Source: Clonostachys chloroleuca
Taxonomy: Eukaryota; Ascomycota; Sordariomycetes; Hypocreales; Bionectriaceae
Assembly: GCA_037952775.1 (NCBI GenBank)
Contig: JBANAY010000003.1
Location: 310,001 to 374,000, forward strand
DNA length: 64,000 bases
Reading direction: 5' to 3'
The notes under the pieces are model-generated. The model was not told the origin of the DNA, searched no databases, and was given only the letters and a program-made list of their open reading frames with translations. Shown here piece after piece: positions 1-10,416 of this stretch. The translations under genes and the position numbers were made by a program. Position 1 is the stretch's first letter. Each line of letters opens with the position of its first letter.

Positions 1-283
1 GAAGAGATCTTCAAAATCATACATTCCTTGGGTGAATTGAGAGGCTACAGCGGCGCATTTCTGAGCTTCCTGGTGTACACGCAAGTGAACAAGCCCCTTT
101 TAGTTTCTCGAGTCCATACTAAATTCCTCTTGGCATGGAGATTTGTCACATCTTTGACCCTTTTAAATTATCCAATGTACTACTGAAAGAATTGAGGATC
201 ATAATGAACGTAGACAGATGTATTATTTTGTAGTCATAATGTATTGACGCCTATGTTGTCATCCCATGTAGGCAGTCTCTGAA

Positions 284-1613
284 CTACCACTCACGAATAC
301 TACCGTCAGGCCCGTGGAATACCTTACATTGCCAGGCCTTAGTATCCTTAGCAATCTCTCTGACCTTGTCCTCATCAATCTCAATTCCAAGGCCATATTT
401 GGTAGGAGCCTTGATGTAACCGCCCTCTGTAATATCAAAGGTCTCAGGGTCCTTCAGGTAAGTCAAGAGATCAATATCGTCTCCAGCCTCAGTGTTATAG
501 TGCATCCCTAGACTCATCTCCAAAATGGTGAAGTTAGGTGATGACAGGGCAATATGAATGGAGGCAGCGAAAGCTACAGGGCCCAGGGGGCAATGGGGTG
601 CAATGGCGACATCATAAGCTTCAGCCATTTGAGCAATGCGCTTGGTCTCGCTAATACCGCCGGCATGGGCGATATCGGGCTGCAGGATGTCGACACTGGC
701 ATCTTCGAGGAATCTCTTGATGTCCCAACGTGTGTATAAACGTTCACCGAAGGCGACAGGGATGGTGGTACGGTCAGCGAGCTGCTTGATCGCTTCAGGG
801 TGTTCACACAGAAGAGGCTCCTCGATGAAGAGCGGACGGTGAGGCTCCAGAGCAGCAACAAGTTGCTTCGCCATAGCTTTGTGAAGACGGCCGTGAAAGT
901 CCAGACCGACATCAAGGCCGAGTGCCTTGACTTGCTTGATACGCTCGACTGTAGAATCAAGGACGGAGGGTGAATCTACCCAGTTTAGGTCTTCTGTTGC
1001 GTTCATTTTTACATGCTTGAGCCCTTGGGCAACACGAGCCTTGCTATAATGGACAAATGATTAGTAGATGATCCCAAATTTCATGATAATCACTACACGT
1101 ACGCGGCACGCTCGACATCCGATGGACGATCACCGCCAATCCAGCAATATACCTGGACCTTACTACGGACCTTTCCGCCGAGCAGCTCGAAGACGGGGAC
1201 CTTGAGGTTCTTTCCTATATGATGAACAGCATTAGCAACGCGAATCCAAGCTGGTATAGTATTGATTGACAGACCTTTCAAATCCCACAACGCAATGTCG
1301 ACACCAGACAGGGCAGACATGAAGACGGGTCCGCCACGGTAGAAGCCGTGTCTCCAGAATGTTTGCCAAATGTGCTCAATGTCGCTAGAAAATTAATCGT
1401 CAGCTCAGCATCTGAGACAGAACCAGGTGAATCATACTTTGCCTCCATTCCGATGAGACGAACGATCATCTCCTCGAGGCAGCCCTCGACAGCGAGGTCG
1501 TGGCCTTCAAGGGTAGCCTCTCCCCAGCCAGACACTCCATTCTCGTCAGTGATCTTGACCATGAGCCATCTTGGCTTGACGCGGAAATACTCGACACTCT
1601 TGATAGGAGCCAT
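284..1613 (-). CDS. D-galactonate-dehydratase-like enolase superfamily protein
   Basis: Likely dehydrates an aldonate (D-galactonate or a similar sugar acid) to a 2-keto-3-deoxy acid in the cytosol. Seen: start ATG at 1613 ([10 protein letters not shown]); exons 1613-1438, 1384-1275, 1214-1103 and 1043-284, giving about 385 aa, close to bacterial DgoD length. Introns are 53, 60 and 59 nt and carry plausible branch sites. The N-terminal enolase-type domain has [11 protein letters not shown]. The barrel domain has the metal-ligand Asp/His of LDFHGR, the Glu of FIEEPLL, the Glu of FGERLYTR and the base region APHCPLGP. The order and spacing match the galactonate dehydratase group of the mandelate racemase family. 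It lies head-to-head with the kinase gene across a 979 bp promoter. Substrate is inferred; L-galactonate, rhamnonate or gluconate dehydratase activity is possible. The ATG-like codon at 1006 is not a start, because the frame continues across the upstream intron. Confidence 0.88.
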
Positions 1614-1873
1614 GATTACGACCAAAGAACAGTGCGGCGCGTATTGGGAATGCTCGTAAGCAAGAATATCCTCCGCTGGACCTGAATGAAATAAATACTG
1701 GCCGGGGGCTAGGGTACGGCATGAGTCGGTTAACCTGCTCCGTCCTTCGGAATACCCCTCTTCTTCGAATGGCCCCTAAACTAACTTTCGGACACCGATC
1801 TAGCTTCAAGTCAGCAAGAAACGGACTATTCCCCGTGGGGCTACATACCATCTCGGAGGTTGAATCAACTGAA

Positions 1874-1885
1874 GTGACCCCCACG
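1874..1885 (+). promoter_or_regulatory. GTGACCCCCACG motif, copy 1
   Basis: Perfect copy of GTGACCCCCACG, about 260 bp upstream of the dehydratase start and 708 bp upstream of the kinase start. An identical 12-mer lies at 1959-1970. Function is inferred from its clustering in this gene group. Confidence 0.5.
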
Positions 1886-1958
1886 CCTTCTCCTCACCTC
1901 TCTGAGTCCCCAATGCCTTCTCCACTCCCCACATTCACGTCTCTTGAGTCTCTCCACT

Positions 1959-1970
1959 GTGACCCCCACG
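1959..1970 (+). promoter_or_regulatory. GTGACCCCCACG motif, copy 2
   Basis: Second perfect copy of the 12-mer, 85 bp from copy 1 and in the same orientation. Two further partial copies follow at 2009-2016 (CCCCCACG preceded by GGC) and 2161-2172 (GTAACCCCCACG). Confidence 0.5.
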
Positions 1971-2160
1971 ATAGTTCCGTAAGCTCAGTAGATCGAGTTC
2001 TTTACGGCCCCCCACGAATGCCATCGTGACTTGTTGAAGAAAAGGGGGTGGCACGCAGGTCGACCCGAGAAATCGGCGGGCGCAACCATTGACAGGCATG
2101 ATTTCGGAGAATTCCACCAGTCTGGGAACAACAGCCCGACTTGGGAACAGCCCAGCAAGT

Positions 2161-2172
2161 GTAACCCCCACG
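2161..2172 (+). promoter_or_regulatory. GTAACCCCCACG variant motif
   Basis: One-base variant of the 12-mer at 1874 and 1959, in the same orientation and the same divergent promoter. The core CCCCCACG is identical. Confidence 0.4.
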
Positions 2173-2592
2173 AACCCTCACGCCAAGGCCTTGTGGGGAA
2201 AGACGGAAGTAGTCACTTTCGGGAAAGATGCGTTATTTGGAAAGTCACTTGATGCAAGGGGTATAGCTGTGGGTTGATGCCGCCTCGCGATGCTCCGCTA
2301 CGTCGCTCAACGCTTCGTATTTGTGGAGAGCGAAGTGTTCAGTCTCCAGCTCATGCAAGAACACGGCCTTCCTCGAGTGTGACATATGTGACCCCATCCC
2401 TCGTCGTTTCATTCTGTGTCAAGGGAATTGAGACTGGAAGCCTGCCCCGTTGAAGATCATCTCTCCCCCCCTCAATTGAGTAATTCCAAGTCCTGCACCA
2501 TCCTTCCAAGCAGTCATCTTCATTTCTTGACTTCCCGGCTAGCATAGGAGAAACTGAGGAACGGAAAGGAAGGCGAGAACGACCAGCTCAAG

Positions 2593-4395
2593 ATGTCCTC
2601 CAAACATTTCATCAGTGACCCGACCAAACTGGTCAACGATGCTCTGCACAGCTTGACCATCACAAACCCTACGGTCGCACTAGATGCCGACAACAAGATT
2701 ATCTACCGTCGGCCGACAAATGCACCCAGCCAGGTCTCTCTCCTCTCTGGTGGAGGCTCTGGCCATGAGCCGTCCTTTGCTGGTATGGTCGGTCCTGGCA
2801 TCTTATCTGCAGCTGTAGCCGGGACCATCTTCGCCAGCCCTTCGGCAGAGCAGGTTCGCAATGGCGTCATATCCCGAGTTGACACCGAGAAGGGTGTTCT
2901 AGTCGTCGTGATGAACTACACCGGAGATGTGCTAAGTTTCGGCATGGCCGTCGAAAAGGCCAAGGCTGCTGGCGTGGAGTGCGAAATGGTTGTCGTCGGC
3001 GACGACGTTGGTGTCGGCCGTGCCAAAGGTGGTAAAGTTGGCCGTCGAGGCATCGCCGGTACTGTCCTTGTCATCAAGATTGCCGGTGCCCTTGCTGCGC
3101 AGGGAAAGCCGCTTTCCGAGGTCGCCAAAGTTGCCAGGCTCACGGCCGAGAATCTGGTCAGCGTTGGAGCCAGTCTGGATCACGTTCATGTGCCGGGACG
3201 CGCTATTAGTACTGAGCACACCCTTGAGCCTGGCGAGGTAGAAATCGGCATGGGCATTCACAACGAGGATGGTTCAGGCAGAGCTAAGATCGGTCTACCC
3301 GATCTGGTCAAGAGAATGCTTTCCCAGCTTCTCGATCAGTCTGACAAGGACCGCGCCTTTGTTGACGTAAAGTCAAACCAGGTTGTTCTTCTCATCAACA
3401 ACCTGGGAAGCGTGAGTGTCCTTGAGATGGGTGGCATCACTACTGAGGTTGTTTCACAACTGCAGTCCACCTACAACATTAAGCCGGCAAGAGTCCTGAG
3501 CGGCATGTACATGACGAGCCTGAACGGTCTTGGTTTTAGTATCAGCTTGCTTAACACTGTGGATATCGGTGGCCCAAGCATGATCGAACTCCTGGATGCT
3601 CCAAGTGAAGCTCCTGGATGGGCTGCTCCTATCCAGGCGGCGACATGGGATGCAAGAAACACGGCAGAGAGGACAGGCTCATCTAAATTGGATGAAGCCA
3701 AAAAGCCAAGTGGTCAGACGATGACTGTCGCGGACGAGAAATCTGCTTTAATTTCTGCACTAGAGGCTGTCATTGCTGCTGAGCCTGAAGTCACCCAGTA
3801 CGATACTGTAGTGGGAGACGGTGACTGTGGTATAGGATTGAAGAGAGGAGCTGAAGGTGAGTCTTTACATCTAACGTCTTTCTTGAAATGTGATCTAACT
3901 CTCCGATCTACAGCTGTGCTCAAGCACATCAGTACTAGCCCCTTGACGGGAGATGTTCTGTCTGATCTTGCAGGCATTGTGCCCGTAATAGAGAACAACA
4001 TGGACGGTACCTCTGGTGCTCTCTATGCTATTTTCCTGAACGCTCTCGTCCATGCCCTCCAGGCCCCCGCTCCTGGTGCTCTTAGACCCCAAATATGGGC
4101 CACGGCCTTGCAGCAGAGTTGTGACGCGCTATCTAAATATACACCAGCTCGCCCGGGTGATCGTACCTTAGTGGATGCACTCTATCCCTTCGTTGAGATC
4201 CTAGGCAAGACGGGTAGCCTGGCCGAGGCTGCTAATGCGGCTCGAAAGGCGGCAGTGGAGACGAAGGGCATGCAAGCCAGCCTTGGTCGATCTGTCTATG
4301 TAGGCGGCAGCGGCTTCACACAAGTCCCGGATCCTGGAGCTTGGGGCCTGTCATGCTTCTTCCTTGGCCTTGCAGGTCTCCCGTCGAAGGAGTAG
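2593..4395 (+). CDS. Dihydroxyacetone kinase (DAK; dihydroxyacetone/glyceraldehyde kinase)
   Basis: ATP-dependent kinase of dihydroxyacetone and, in many family members, D-glyceraldehyde. Seen: ATG at 2593; exons 2593-3856 and 3914-4395 (581 aa, normal for fungal DAK). The DhaK domain (about residues 10-330) carries the GGGSGHEPSFAGMVG phosphate/substrate region and MGIHNEDG, whose His covalently holds the substrate. The DhaL domain (about 385-578) carries VVGDGDCGIGLKRGA with the Mg-binding Asp residues and the NMDGTSGALY motif. The 57 nt intron (3857-3913, GTGAGT...CTACAG) is in frame and free of stops, so an unspliced reading gives a 600 aa product. Removing the intron restores the expected RGAEAVLKHI sequence. 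Beside a sugar-acid dehydratase and an aldolase, the inferred job is phosphorylating the glyceraldehyde released by aldol cleavage. Confidence 0.94.
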   Translation: MSSKHFISDPTKLVNDALHSLTITNPTVALDADNKIIYRRPTNAPSQVSLLSGGGSGHEPSFAGMVGPGILSAAVAGTIFASPSAEQVRNGVISRVDTEKGVLVVVMNYTGDVLSFGMAVEKAKAAGVECEMVVVGDDVGVGRAKGGKVGRRGIAGTVLVIKIAGALAAQGKPLSEVAKVARLTAENLVSVGASLDHVHVPGRAISTEHTLEPGEVEIGMGIHNEDGSGRAKIGLPDLVKRMLSQLLDQSDKDRAFVDVKSNQVVLLINNLGSVSVLEMGGITTEVVSQLQSTYNIKPARVLSGMYMTSLNGLGFSISLLNTVDIGGPSMIELLDAPSEAPGWAAPIQAATWDARNTAERTGSSKLDEAKKPSGQTMTVADEKSALISALEAVIAAEPEVTQYDTVVGDGDCGIGLKRGAEGESLHLTSFLKCDLTLRSTAVLKHISTSPLTGDVLSDLAGIVPVIENNMDGTSGALYAIFLNALVHALQAPAPGALRPQIWATALQQSCDALSKYTPARPGDRTLVDALYPFVEILGKTGSLAEAANAARKAAVETKGMQASLGRSVYVGGSGFTQVPDPGAWGLSCFFLGLAGLPSKE

Positions 4396-5114
4396 ATACA
4401 GATGGGAGAGATGAAAATGAACTGAATCGGCGAGGGACATGAAATAATATTACTCAACGTAAAAGGCAACGCAACCCTGTGAACATATTCCAATCCATCC
4501 ATCAAGTTTGCTCAATGTGACCAATAGCTCGATCCTGATTCGTTCTACCCAAGCACACGACACATTTCCGAGCAATCTCCTGACGAATGAGGGGGTTCCC
4601 ACCTCGGATGCTAGCGTTGCATTCTGCATTCAGCCTCTGTCGAACATCAAATTTATGCGGGGACAAAATGCGGGGAGGACAAAGGGACTCGGGCGTGGGG
4701 GTTCAAAAGTCTCATGGATTGTAGTTCACGGACGGGGCAAATATTACGTTGCTTCATGGAGAGTCTCCACAGCATGAGTCAAGCATAGCCGAAATGTATG
4801 GAGACCAGCCTCTCCTCGTGACAATATTCGGTCTGATTTCCCTTAGCCGGAACCAGAGAAACGTGGGGGTCATCCTCAAGGTAAACTTCCGTGTTGAGGA
4901 TGGCACGCCGAGTCCACTTGGTGCCATACTAGACATGGACCGACCGACATCGGTCCAAGGCCGCTAAAGAAGGGGCCAATGGAAGGGTTTAAGATGCTGT
5001 GGCCGTTGCTTTGGACCGGCCGAGTGAACGTATCCTGAACACTATCCTAATCTCCTTTCTCTGCCTTCTTCTACCCAGCGTTGGCAACATATATACACAC
5101 AAATTCTTCACAAA
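4396..5114. promoter_or_regulatory. Intergenic region / promoter of the aldolase gene
   Basis: This 719 bp region has no supported gene. It carries two CCCCCACG cores on the minus strand (4694-4701 and 4862-4869), the second within TGACCCCCACG. A TATATA string lies at 5090-5095 just before the aldolase ATG; it may be too close to act as a TATA box. Confidence 0.5.
4862..4872 (-). promoter_or_regulatory. TGACCCCCACG motif upstream of aldolase
   Basis: Reads CGTGGGGGTCA on the plus strand, so the minus strand has the same TGACCCCCACG found twice in the dehydratase/kinase promoter. It lies about 240 bp upstream of the aldolase start. A variant with GAA in place of TGA lies at 4694-4704. Confidence 0.5.
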
Positions 5115-6065
5115 ATGGCCATATCCAGATCTACCGAGCCGCGCAAGCCGCTAGAAAACGGCCTCTATGTCCCCACGGTCGCATTCTTCACCGCTGAGGA
5201 TGAAATTGATGTAGAGACCACTATTGCCCATACTACCTTTCTCCTTGAAGCTGGGGTAGCTGGTATCCTAACACATGGATCCAACGGTGAGGCCGTCCAC
5301 CTTGACCACGCCGAGCGTCGACTTGTGACCAGTGCTACGCGGAAAGCCTTTGACCGCGCTGGAAAGTCTCACCTCCCTCTTATCGTCGGCTGCGGCGCCC
5401 AATCAACTCGAGAAACCATTCAACTCTGCAAGGAGGCCGCAGAGTCAGGCGGTAGTCATGTTATGATTCTCCCCCCTGCATATTACGGCGGCCTCCTCAC
5501 CACCGACCTTATCAAGCAGCACTTCATTGCCGTTGCCAACGCCAGCCCACTTCCCGTACTCATCTACAACTTTCCAGCTGCCTGCAGCGGCCTGGACCTG
5601 AGCTCAGATGTCATTCTTGACCTTGCTAAACATCCCAACATCGTTGGTGTTAAACTGACGTGCGGCAACACCGGTAAGCTGGCACGCGTGGTAGCAGGCA
5701 CTGCTGGTACAAACTTCAGAACTTTCGGTGGCAGCTGCGACTTCACCATTCAGACCCTCGCTGCCGGCGGTAATGGCGTAATTGCCGGCACGGGTAACCT
5801 CGCACCCAGGGCCTGTATTCATCTCTTCAAGCTCTGGGAGCAAGGCAAGCTGCAGGAGGCGGCTGTGTACCAGGGCATTGTTGCTCGGGGTGACTGGGCT
5901 GCTATCAAGGGCGGATTCGTCTCTGTCAAGGCTGCCCTGCAAAGATATCGCGGCTATGGTGGTCAGCCCAGGCGGCCATGCGCTTTGCTTGAGGGTGAAG
6001 CATTAGAAGAGCAAGTAGGAGGCTTTGCCGAGCTGGTGGAAGCAGAGAAGAAACTACTTAAATAA
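5115..6065 (+). CDS. DHDPS/NAL-superfamily class I aldolase (2-keto-3-deoxy-sugar-acid aldolase-like)
   Basis: Predicted cytosolic Schiff-base aldolase that cleaves a 2-keto-3-deoxy sugar acid to pyruvate plus glyceraldehyde. Seen: intronless, 316 aa, usual length for the dihydrodipicolinate synthase superfamily. GSNGEAVHL (residues about 54-62) forms the pyruvate-carboxylate pocket. The catalytic Tyr lies in LIYNFPAA and the Schiff-base Lys in VGVKLTCGN. FGGSCDF and GVIAGTGNLAPR follow as in family members. It resembles the fungal LGA1/GaaC group (L-threo-3-deoxy-hexulosonate aldolase), but 4-hydroxy-2-oxoglutarate aldolase is an alternative. Its position beside a galactonate-dehydratase-like gene and a kinase able to use glyceraldehyde supports the sugar-acid role. 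Start ATG follows CACAAA. Confidence 0.85.
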   Translation: MAISRSTEPRKPLENGLYVPTVAFFTAEDEIDVETTIAHTTFLLEAGVAGILTHGSNGEAVHLDHAERRLVTSATRKAFDRAGKSHLPLIVGCGAQSTRETIQLCKEAAESGGSHVMILPPAYYGGLLTTDLIKQHFIAVANASPLPVLIYNFPAACSGLDLSSDVILDLAKHPNIVGVKLTCGNTGKLARVVAGTAGTNFRTFGGSCDFTIQTLAAGGNGVIAGTGNLAPRACIHLFKLWEQGKLQEAAVYQGIVARGDWAAIKGGFVSVKAALQRYRGYGGQPRRPCALLEGEALEEQVGGFAELVEAEKKLLK

Positions 6066-6655
6066 TTAGGTTAAATTACTCCATTATGACTATTACATAC
6101 ACGATGGAAATTCTTAGAACAGGAAATAAGGCAAAGAAATAAGAAGCTTCTCAACTACCCCCTTTTCACCAAGTAATTAAATAAAAAGTGCGATCGAAGC
6201 CAATTACCAATAGATGCTAGGTTAGTTCCAATTACATAATTGGAGATGATTCTTCAATATCACTTAGCGTAATAGCTAGAATCAGACAATTGAGCTTGAA
6301 AAAAACTGAGCTAGTTACACCATCAGAGCTCGCGATAATGTGGTGAGGCATGTTCAGGTGTAATGGGTACAGGGTAGGGAGTGATCACGAAAGTCTAACA
6401 ACAATGCTTATTATTATTGCTCGACGCGGCTCGACGCGGCTGGATCAAACAGGGGTCAGTCCCACTGCCATTCAGTTGGTAAGCCAATCACTGAGCAGTG
6501 CTTAGATTTGCTGTTATTAGAGATTTGCGTCTGGTTGCTGACAGATTGGCAAGTCCCACTTGAAGAGCCTTTGGCTAACGACCATCCTGAATTATTCAAT
6601 CCAAGGCAACGGGAGACAGGAACAATAAAGCCCAGACTTCTTCTCCAAGCTCAAA
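6066..6655. other. Intergenic, AT-rich
   Basis: No gene seen. Contains AT-rich sequence and, at about 6419-6442, two head-to-tail copies of the 10-mer TCGACGCGGC. This is the upstream region of the Zn2Cys6 regulator. Confidence 0.5.
6419..6442. repeat. Two-copy 10 bp direct repeat
   Basis: TCGACGCGGC occurs twice in tandem at 6421-6440, flanked by GC and TGG that extend the periodicity. It lies about 215 bp upstream of the regulator start. It may be a binding-site array or chance. Confidence 0.4.
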
Positions 6656-8600
6656 ATGCCCCCGATATTTCCATGTATTCAGTGTACTCAGCGACATCTT
6701 CTGTGTGATGGACAGCAGCCGCATTGTGGATCTTGCCAAGCATCCAACATAATATGCGAGATGCCACAGCGCGGAAGCCGCGGGTCGAAGAAAGGATATT
6801 TGAAGGCACTGAGGAGTAGGTTATCCCATCTTGAAGGAATGCTAGAGCGCCGAATGAGGGATCAGCAACAGGGTTTCCCTACAGTCGAAGCTAGCAGCCG
6901 TGAGATGGATCATACATCTCCTCCACATCCCCCAGCTTCACAGGCTATCGCGTCTCATCAGTCTCGCGATAGAGCCCCAATGGCCGGTAGATCCGCACCG
7001 GAGACCATGCCACAGATGATTCCGCCAATGGATCCTTGGCCGGATTTCAGCCAGTTTCCCCAAACGTCTCTGTACTCGATAAATCCCGCGAATTTCGGGA
7101 ACGGCGTGGATATACCGTTCCATGTGCAAGCCGAACTGTATGTCCGCTGATCCGTTTTGAAAATATGACAAGAAAATTGATACTAGCTTATTTCATTGAA
7201 CAGGAATCAACTGTACTTTGACCGAGTTCACCCGTCCCTACCTGTAGTTCACCAGAGACGATTCATGTCCCGGACAAAGTCAAATGAGGCATTGTCTTCA
7301 TCTAGATGTCTACAATATGCCATGTGGGCTCTATCCACCTTATTTTCTGCTCAATTTCGCCACTTAACCGAAACTATTCATCTTGAGGCCAAACAGTTGT
7401 TAGATGGCCTCATAGCTCGTCATGAACGGGACTGTTCTGGAGATACTCAGCTCGTGCAAGCGTCAGTACTTGTAGCCATCTGCGAGTCTGTCCGTGCCCA
7501 CCATCAGCAAGCATGGATGAGTGCCGGGCGCAGCTTCCGTTTAGTACAAGGCATGCGTTTCCATGAGATTGACAAACTCCAGATCGACGATGCAATTTCA
7601 TCACATTTGGACATCACGGAGACCGAAGAGAGACGTCGCACTTTCTGGGTGGCATATTTGCTTGATCATCTATTTAGTATGCGCAATGATTGGCCGGTAA
7701 CGCTGAGCGAGCATGTGGTAAATACTTCAGACACATCCTATTCTCAACCCTTCCAAGTTCTACACGTAACTAACAAAATGCTTGTCAAAACTTACTAGCT
7801 ATGCACGCGAATGCCGGCACCAGAGGAGGCCTTTCAAAACAGCCACAACACTCTTGGTCCATTTTTATCTGAAGCAATAGTAGCTCCTGGGCCTGCTGCT
7901 CCGTTTAATGAGTGTCTTATATTGGCTACCATTTGTGGGCGCAGCCTCTTACATAGCCAGCAACACAAAATCTCGCTGGCTTATGGTGGTCTCACGGTAG
8001 ACTGGGCCGCTCAGAATCAACGACTTGACGAAACACTTACATCGCGACTCAAAGCCTTCTCTGAATATTATGGATCTTCAGCGACTAAGATGGACAGTCC
8101 ATTGTCTGATTTTGTAGGTATCCTTGGTCAGACTACAGTGGTCTACATGTGTAAGGGGATAATGGAAACGCTATACTCTTCCACCAACTTGGGTACATCT
8201 GATAACGGTAAGGAGGAAATACAGCTTAGAGCCTCGAACGGGATTGCTGCTATCATCTCGCTACTTCAGCCCCTCCGCGAAATCCACTTTTCCAAGGTGA
8301 GAGATATTTAGTTTGGGGCTAGATTTCGAGTTTCCCGTGTGTATCGTGAGACTGATTTTGACTTCATAGATACATCCATTTATGCCTCTTGTCCTGTTTT
8401 TCTGTGCTGAATTCTTGTACAACAATAGAACAAGCCACGAGTCGTTTCGGGAGCGCATACAGGGACTGATGGTTGCTCTGAGTGAGCTCCAGAACGTTAA
8501 CGACCCTGAGCAGACCTACCTGGATCTGCTACCGCGGTCATGCATTTCTTCCACTTCTGAGTGGCTAGAAGATGGCACTGATGGCATGAATCATAGATAG
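6656..8600 (+). CDS. Zn2Cys6 fungal-specific transcription factor
   Basis: Nuclear DNA-binding regulator. Seen: ATG at 6656; exons 6656-7137, 7204-7717, 7799-8296 and 8370-8600 (574 aa). Introns are 66, 81 and 73 nt. The zinc cluster starts at residue 7 with spacing CX2CX6CX6CX2CX6C, followed by a basic linker and a leucine-containing coiled region (LRSRLSHLEGMLERRM). The middle domain (about 160-340) has YFDRVHPSLPVVH and RRRTFWVAYLLDHLFSMRNDWP, typical of the Fungal_trans (PF04082) domain. It is the fourth gene of the 0.3-8.6 kb group and is the obvious candidate for a pathway regulator; this is inferred from position only. The N-terminus before the zinc cluster is unusually short but has no competing start. 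Confidence 0.88.
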
Positions 8601-8808
8601 CATGGAAGTAAAGCTTTTCAAAAGGGATAGCGATATCAGTGTTCTGTCATCCTGATCACTCTGGATTCAACTAACGTGAAAGATTTGGCTCTTCACGGCG
8701 GCATCTACGTTGGCATGATGTATTCATAAACAGTCCAAGAAGTATTAGGTTTTAGCACACAATAAGTACAAAAAGTATTGGATTTTAAAACACAATAAGC
8801 GTGTCAAC

Positions 8809-10416
8809 CTACATGACAAGAACATTGACTTGGGCGAGAAGTGACGTCCACCTCTCTTGGGACGTTCGACTCCAAATCCTCCTCAGGCATTCCAGACCCT
8901 CGAGGATGTTAATAAATCCATTCCTTGACTGATGCCGGAGAAGAATTTGTTCAAAAAACTCCTTGTGCTCGTCCAAGATGCTCGCAGAAGCCGCGATGAA
9001 GCATGCCCAGACCAGAACCCTTTCGCCAGGCGCTCCTTGAGGAAACGCTTCTAAAGTCTCCTTGAAGTGTTGAACTCGAATAATGGAGGCCATATTTGCC
9101 AGTTCCTCGGAAGCCTGATCATCCGTCCGGTAATCGAACTGTTCTATGTACAAGTCTAGAGCTTGTTTCACCAGATCGCTGACCAAAATCATTGTTGGAC
9201 TATGCTCAGGGTAGTCCAATAACTTATGAGTAAGGGAGTTGAGTAGCTGCTTCTTGTGAGTTTGTGACGATATAAACTGAAGTCCTCTACTCTCGTCGAG
9301 GAGTGGGGCAGCATAAACACGGATCCTAGTAGCAATGTGAGTAAGAGTCAAGAAAACCAGATATCTCCTGGAAGACAGCATACTTGTGGTTTTGCTTTTT
9401 AATAAAATCCGAAGCATAGACTCGTGGAAGCTTGCCTTCACCGCCCATTGCCTCTATTGCGGATTCTAGCATCTTAGACAACAACAGAAAGTCTGAGCCC
9501 CCCGTGACCATCGCCCCAACAAATAGGATGAGGATAGTTATTGGAACGGAAACTTTGATATTTAAATCTCCACTGTTCAACCCTGGCTGGCTGCGGAGGC
9601 CCAGGATTACTCGATTATACATCTCGTTGGGGTCTCGTAGGTCGTTCCAGGTGGTTGACAGTTCGCATTTTGTTCTCCTATGGGACTGTGTGGACTTATT
9701 CAACTCGAGATGGTAAAATGCCACCATTATAACCGCATCCATAACTAAATTATCTGTTTGAGCGAGTGATAGCACCAAATGACGCCATTCATTGTGACTT
9801 CCATCGATGGCAGTCATTTCAGGAGCAATATTATCTGAGACTTCAACATTCCGAGTTGTCAGTTTTAGTCACGGTATTAAAATATGAAACACTCACAGTA
9901 TTTGCACATTATTCGTTTCCATAATGGAGTAATTTCGGTGGGGATTTGAGAGATACCCCCAATCTGATTAACTCTGGCCAGAGTCGTGTCATTCCTTTCA
10001 AGTTCTACGCTAGCCCCAAATGCGCTGTAGCTAGATAAGTCCCTGGGAACATGTTGCTGTGAGCTGCTATTTGTAGAATGAGCAATGTCTCCGTTGCTCA
10101 AGAACACGGATGGCGGTAAGTCTTCAGCACCCCCAAAACCGTGCAGTACTGCTGGCGGGAACGTCTGGTTATAACTGCCTTGCGAGGCGAAGACAGGATC
10201 ATTCGCACGGTATGTGTTTGGCCTGCTTGGATGGCTTCTCCCTGGCGCTTCTGATAGAGTAGATACAGGAACTGGAGCACCATAGGGGAAGCGTAATTTG
10301 AGCCCTAGCCCAGTACATTGCAATCCTCGGGTAGCACACTTGTGACAAGTAGGCTCTGTGCGATCACAATGGATGCGGCGCCGAGAACATGGGTAACATC
10401 CTGAGTTCATAGTCAC
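8809..10416 (-). CDS. Zn2Cys6 transcription factor (Fungal_trans_2-like)
   Basis: Seen: ATG at 10416; exons 10416-9897, 9840-9384 and 9325-8809 (497 aa); introns of 56 and 58 nt. The N-terminal zinc cluster (residues about 7-32) has CX2CX6CX6CX2CX6C spacing with SRRRIHCDRTEPTCHKC. A Ser/Pro-rich linker follows. The C-terminal domain starts near KYFSDNIAPEM and resembles the PF11951 regulators. It converges tail-to-tail on the previous regulator (208 bp gap) and is divergent from the DUF3445 gene across 688 bp, so it may control that gene. No target is shown by sequence. Confidence 0.87.

Larger units (their letters stand above)
1614..2592. promoter_or_regulatory. Shared divergent promoter of dehydratase and kinase genes
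   Basis: This 979 bp gap separates two divergently transcribed genes. I see no convincing coding sequence in it; the short ORFs have no recognisable domain. It contains four copies of the 8-mer CCCCCACG on the plus strand (from 1878, 1963, 2009 and 2165). Two of these sit in the identical longer string GTGACCCCCACG. The reverse complement contains GTGGGG, which also fits the CreA consensus SYGGRG, so carbon-catabolite repression is one explanation. Confidence 0.6.

Noticed and set aside
284..1006. Dehydratase read as a separate 240-codon gene starting at 1006
   Set aside because: A good intron (1044-1102) joins it in frame with the upstream exon, and the coding frame continues through the Met at 1006.
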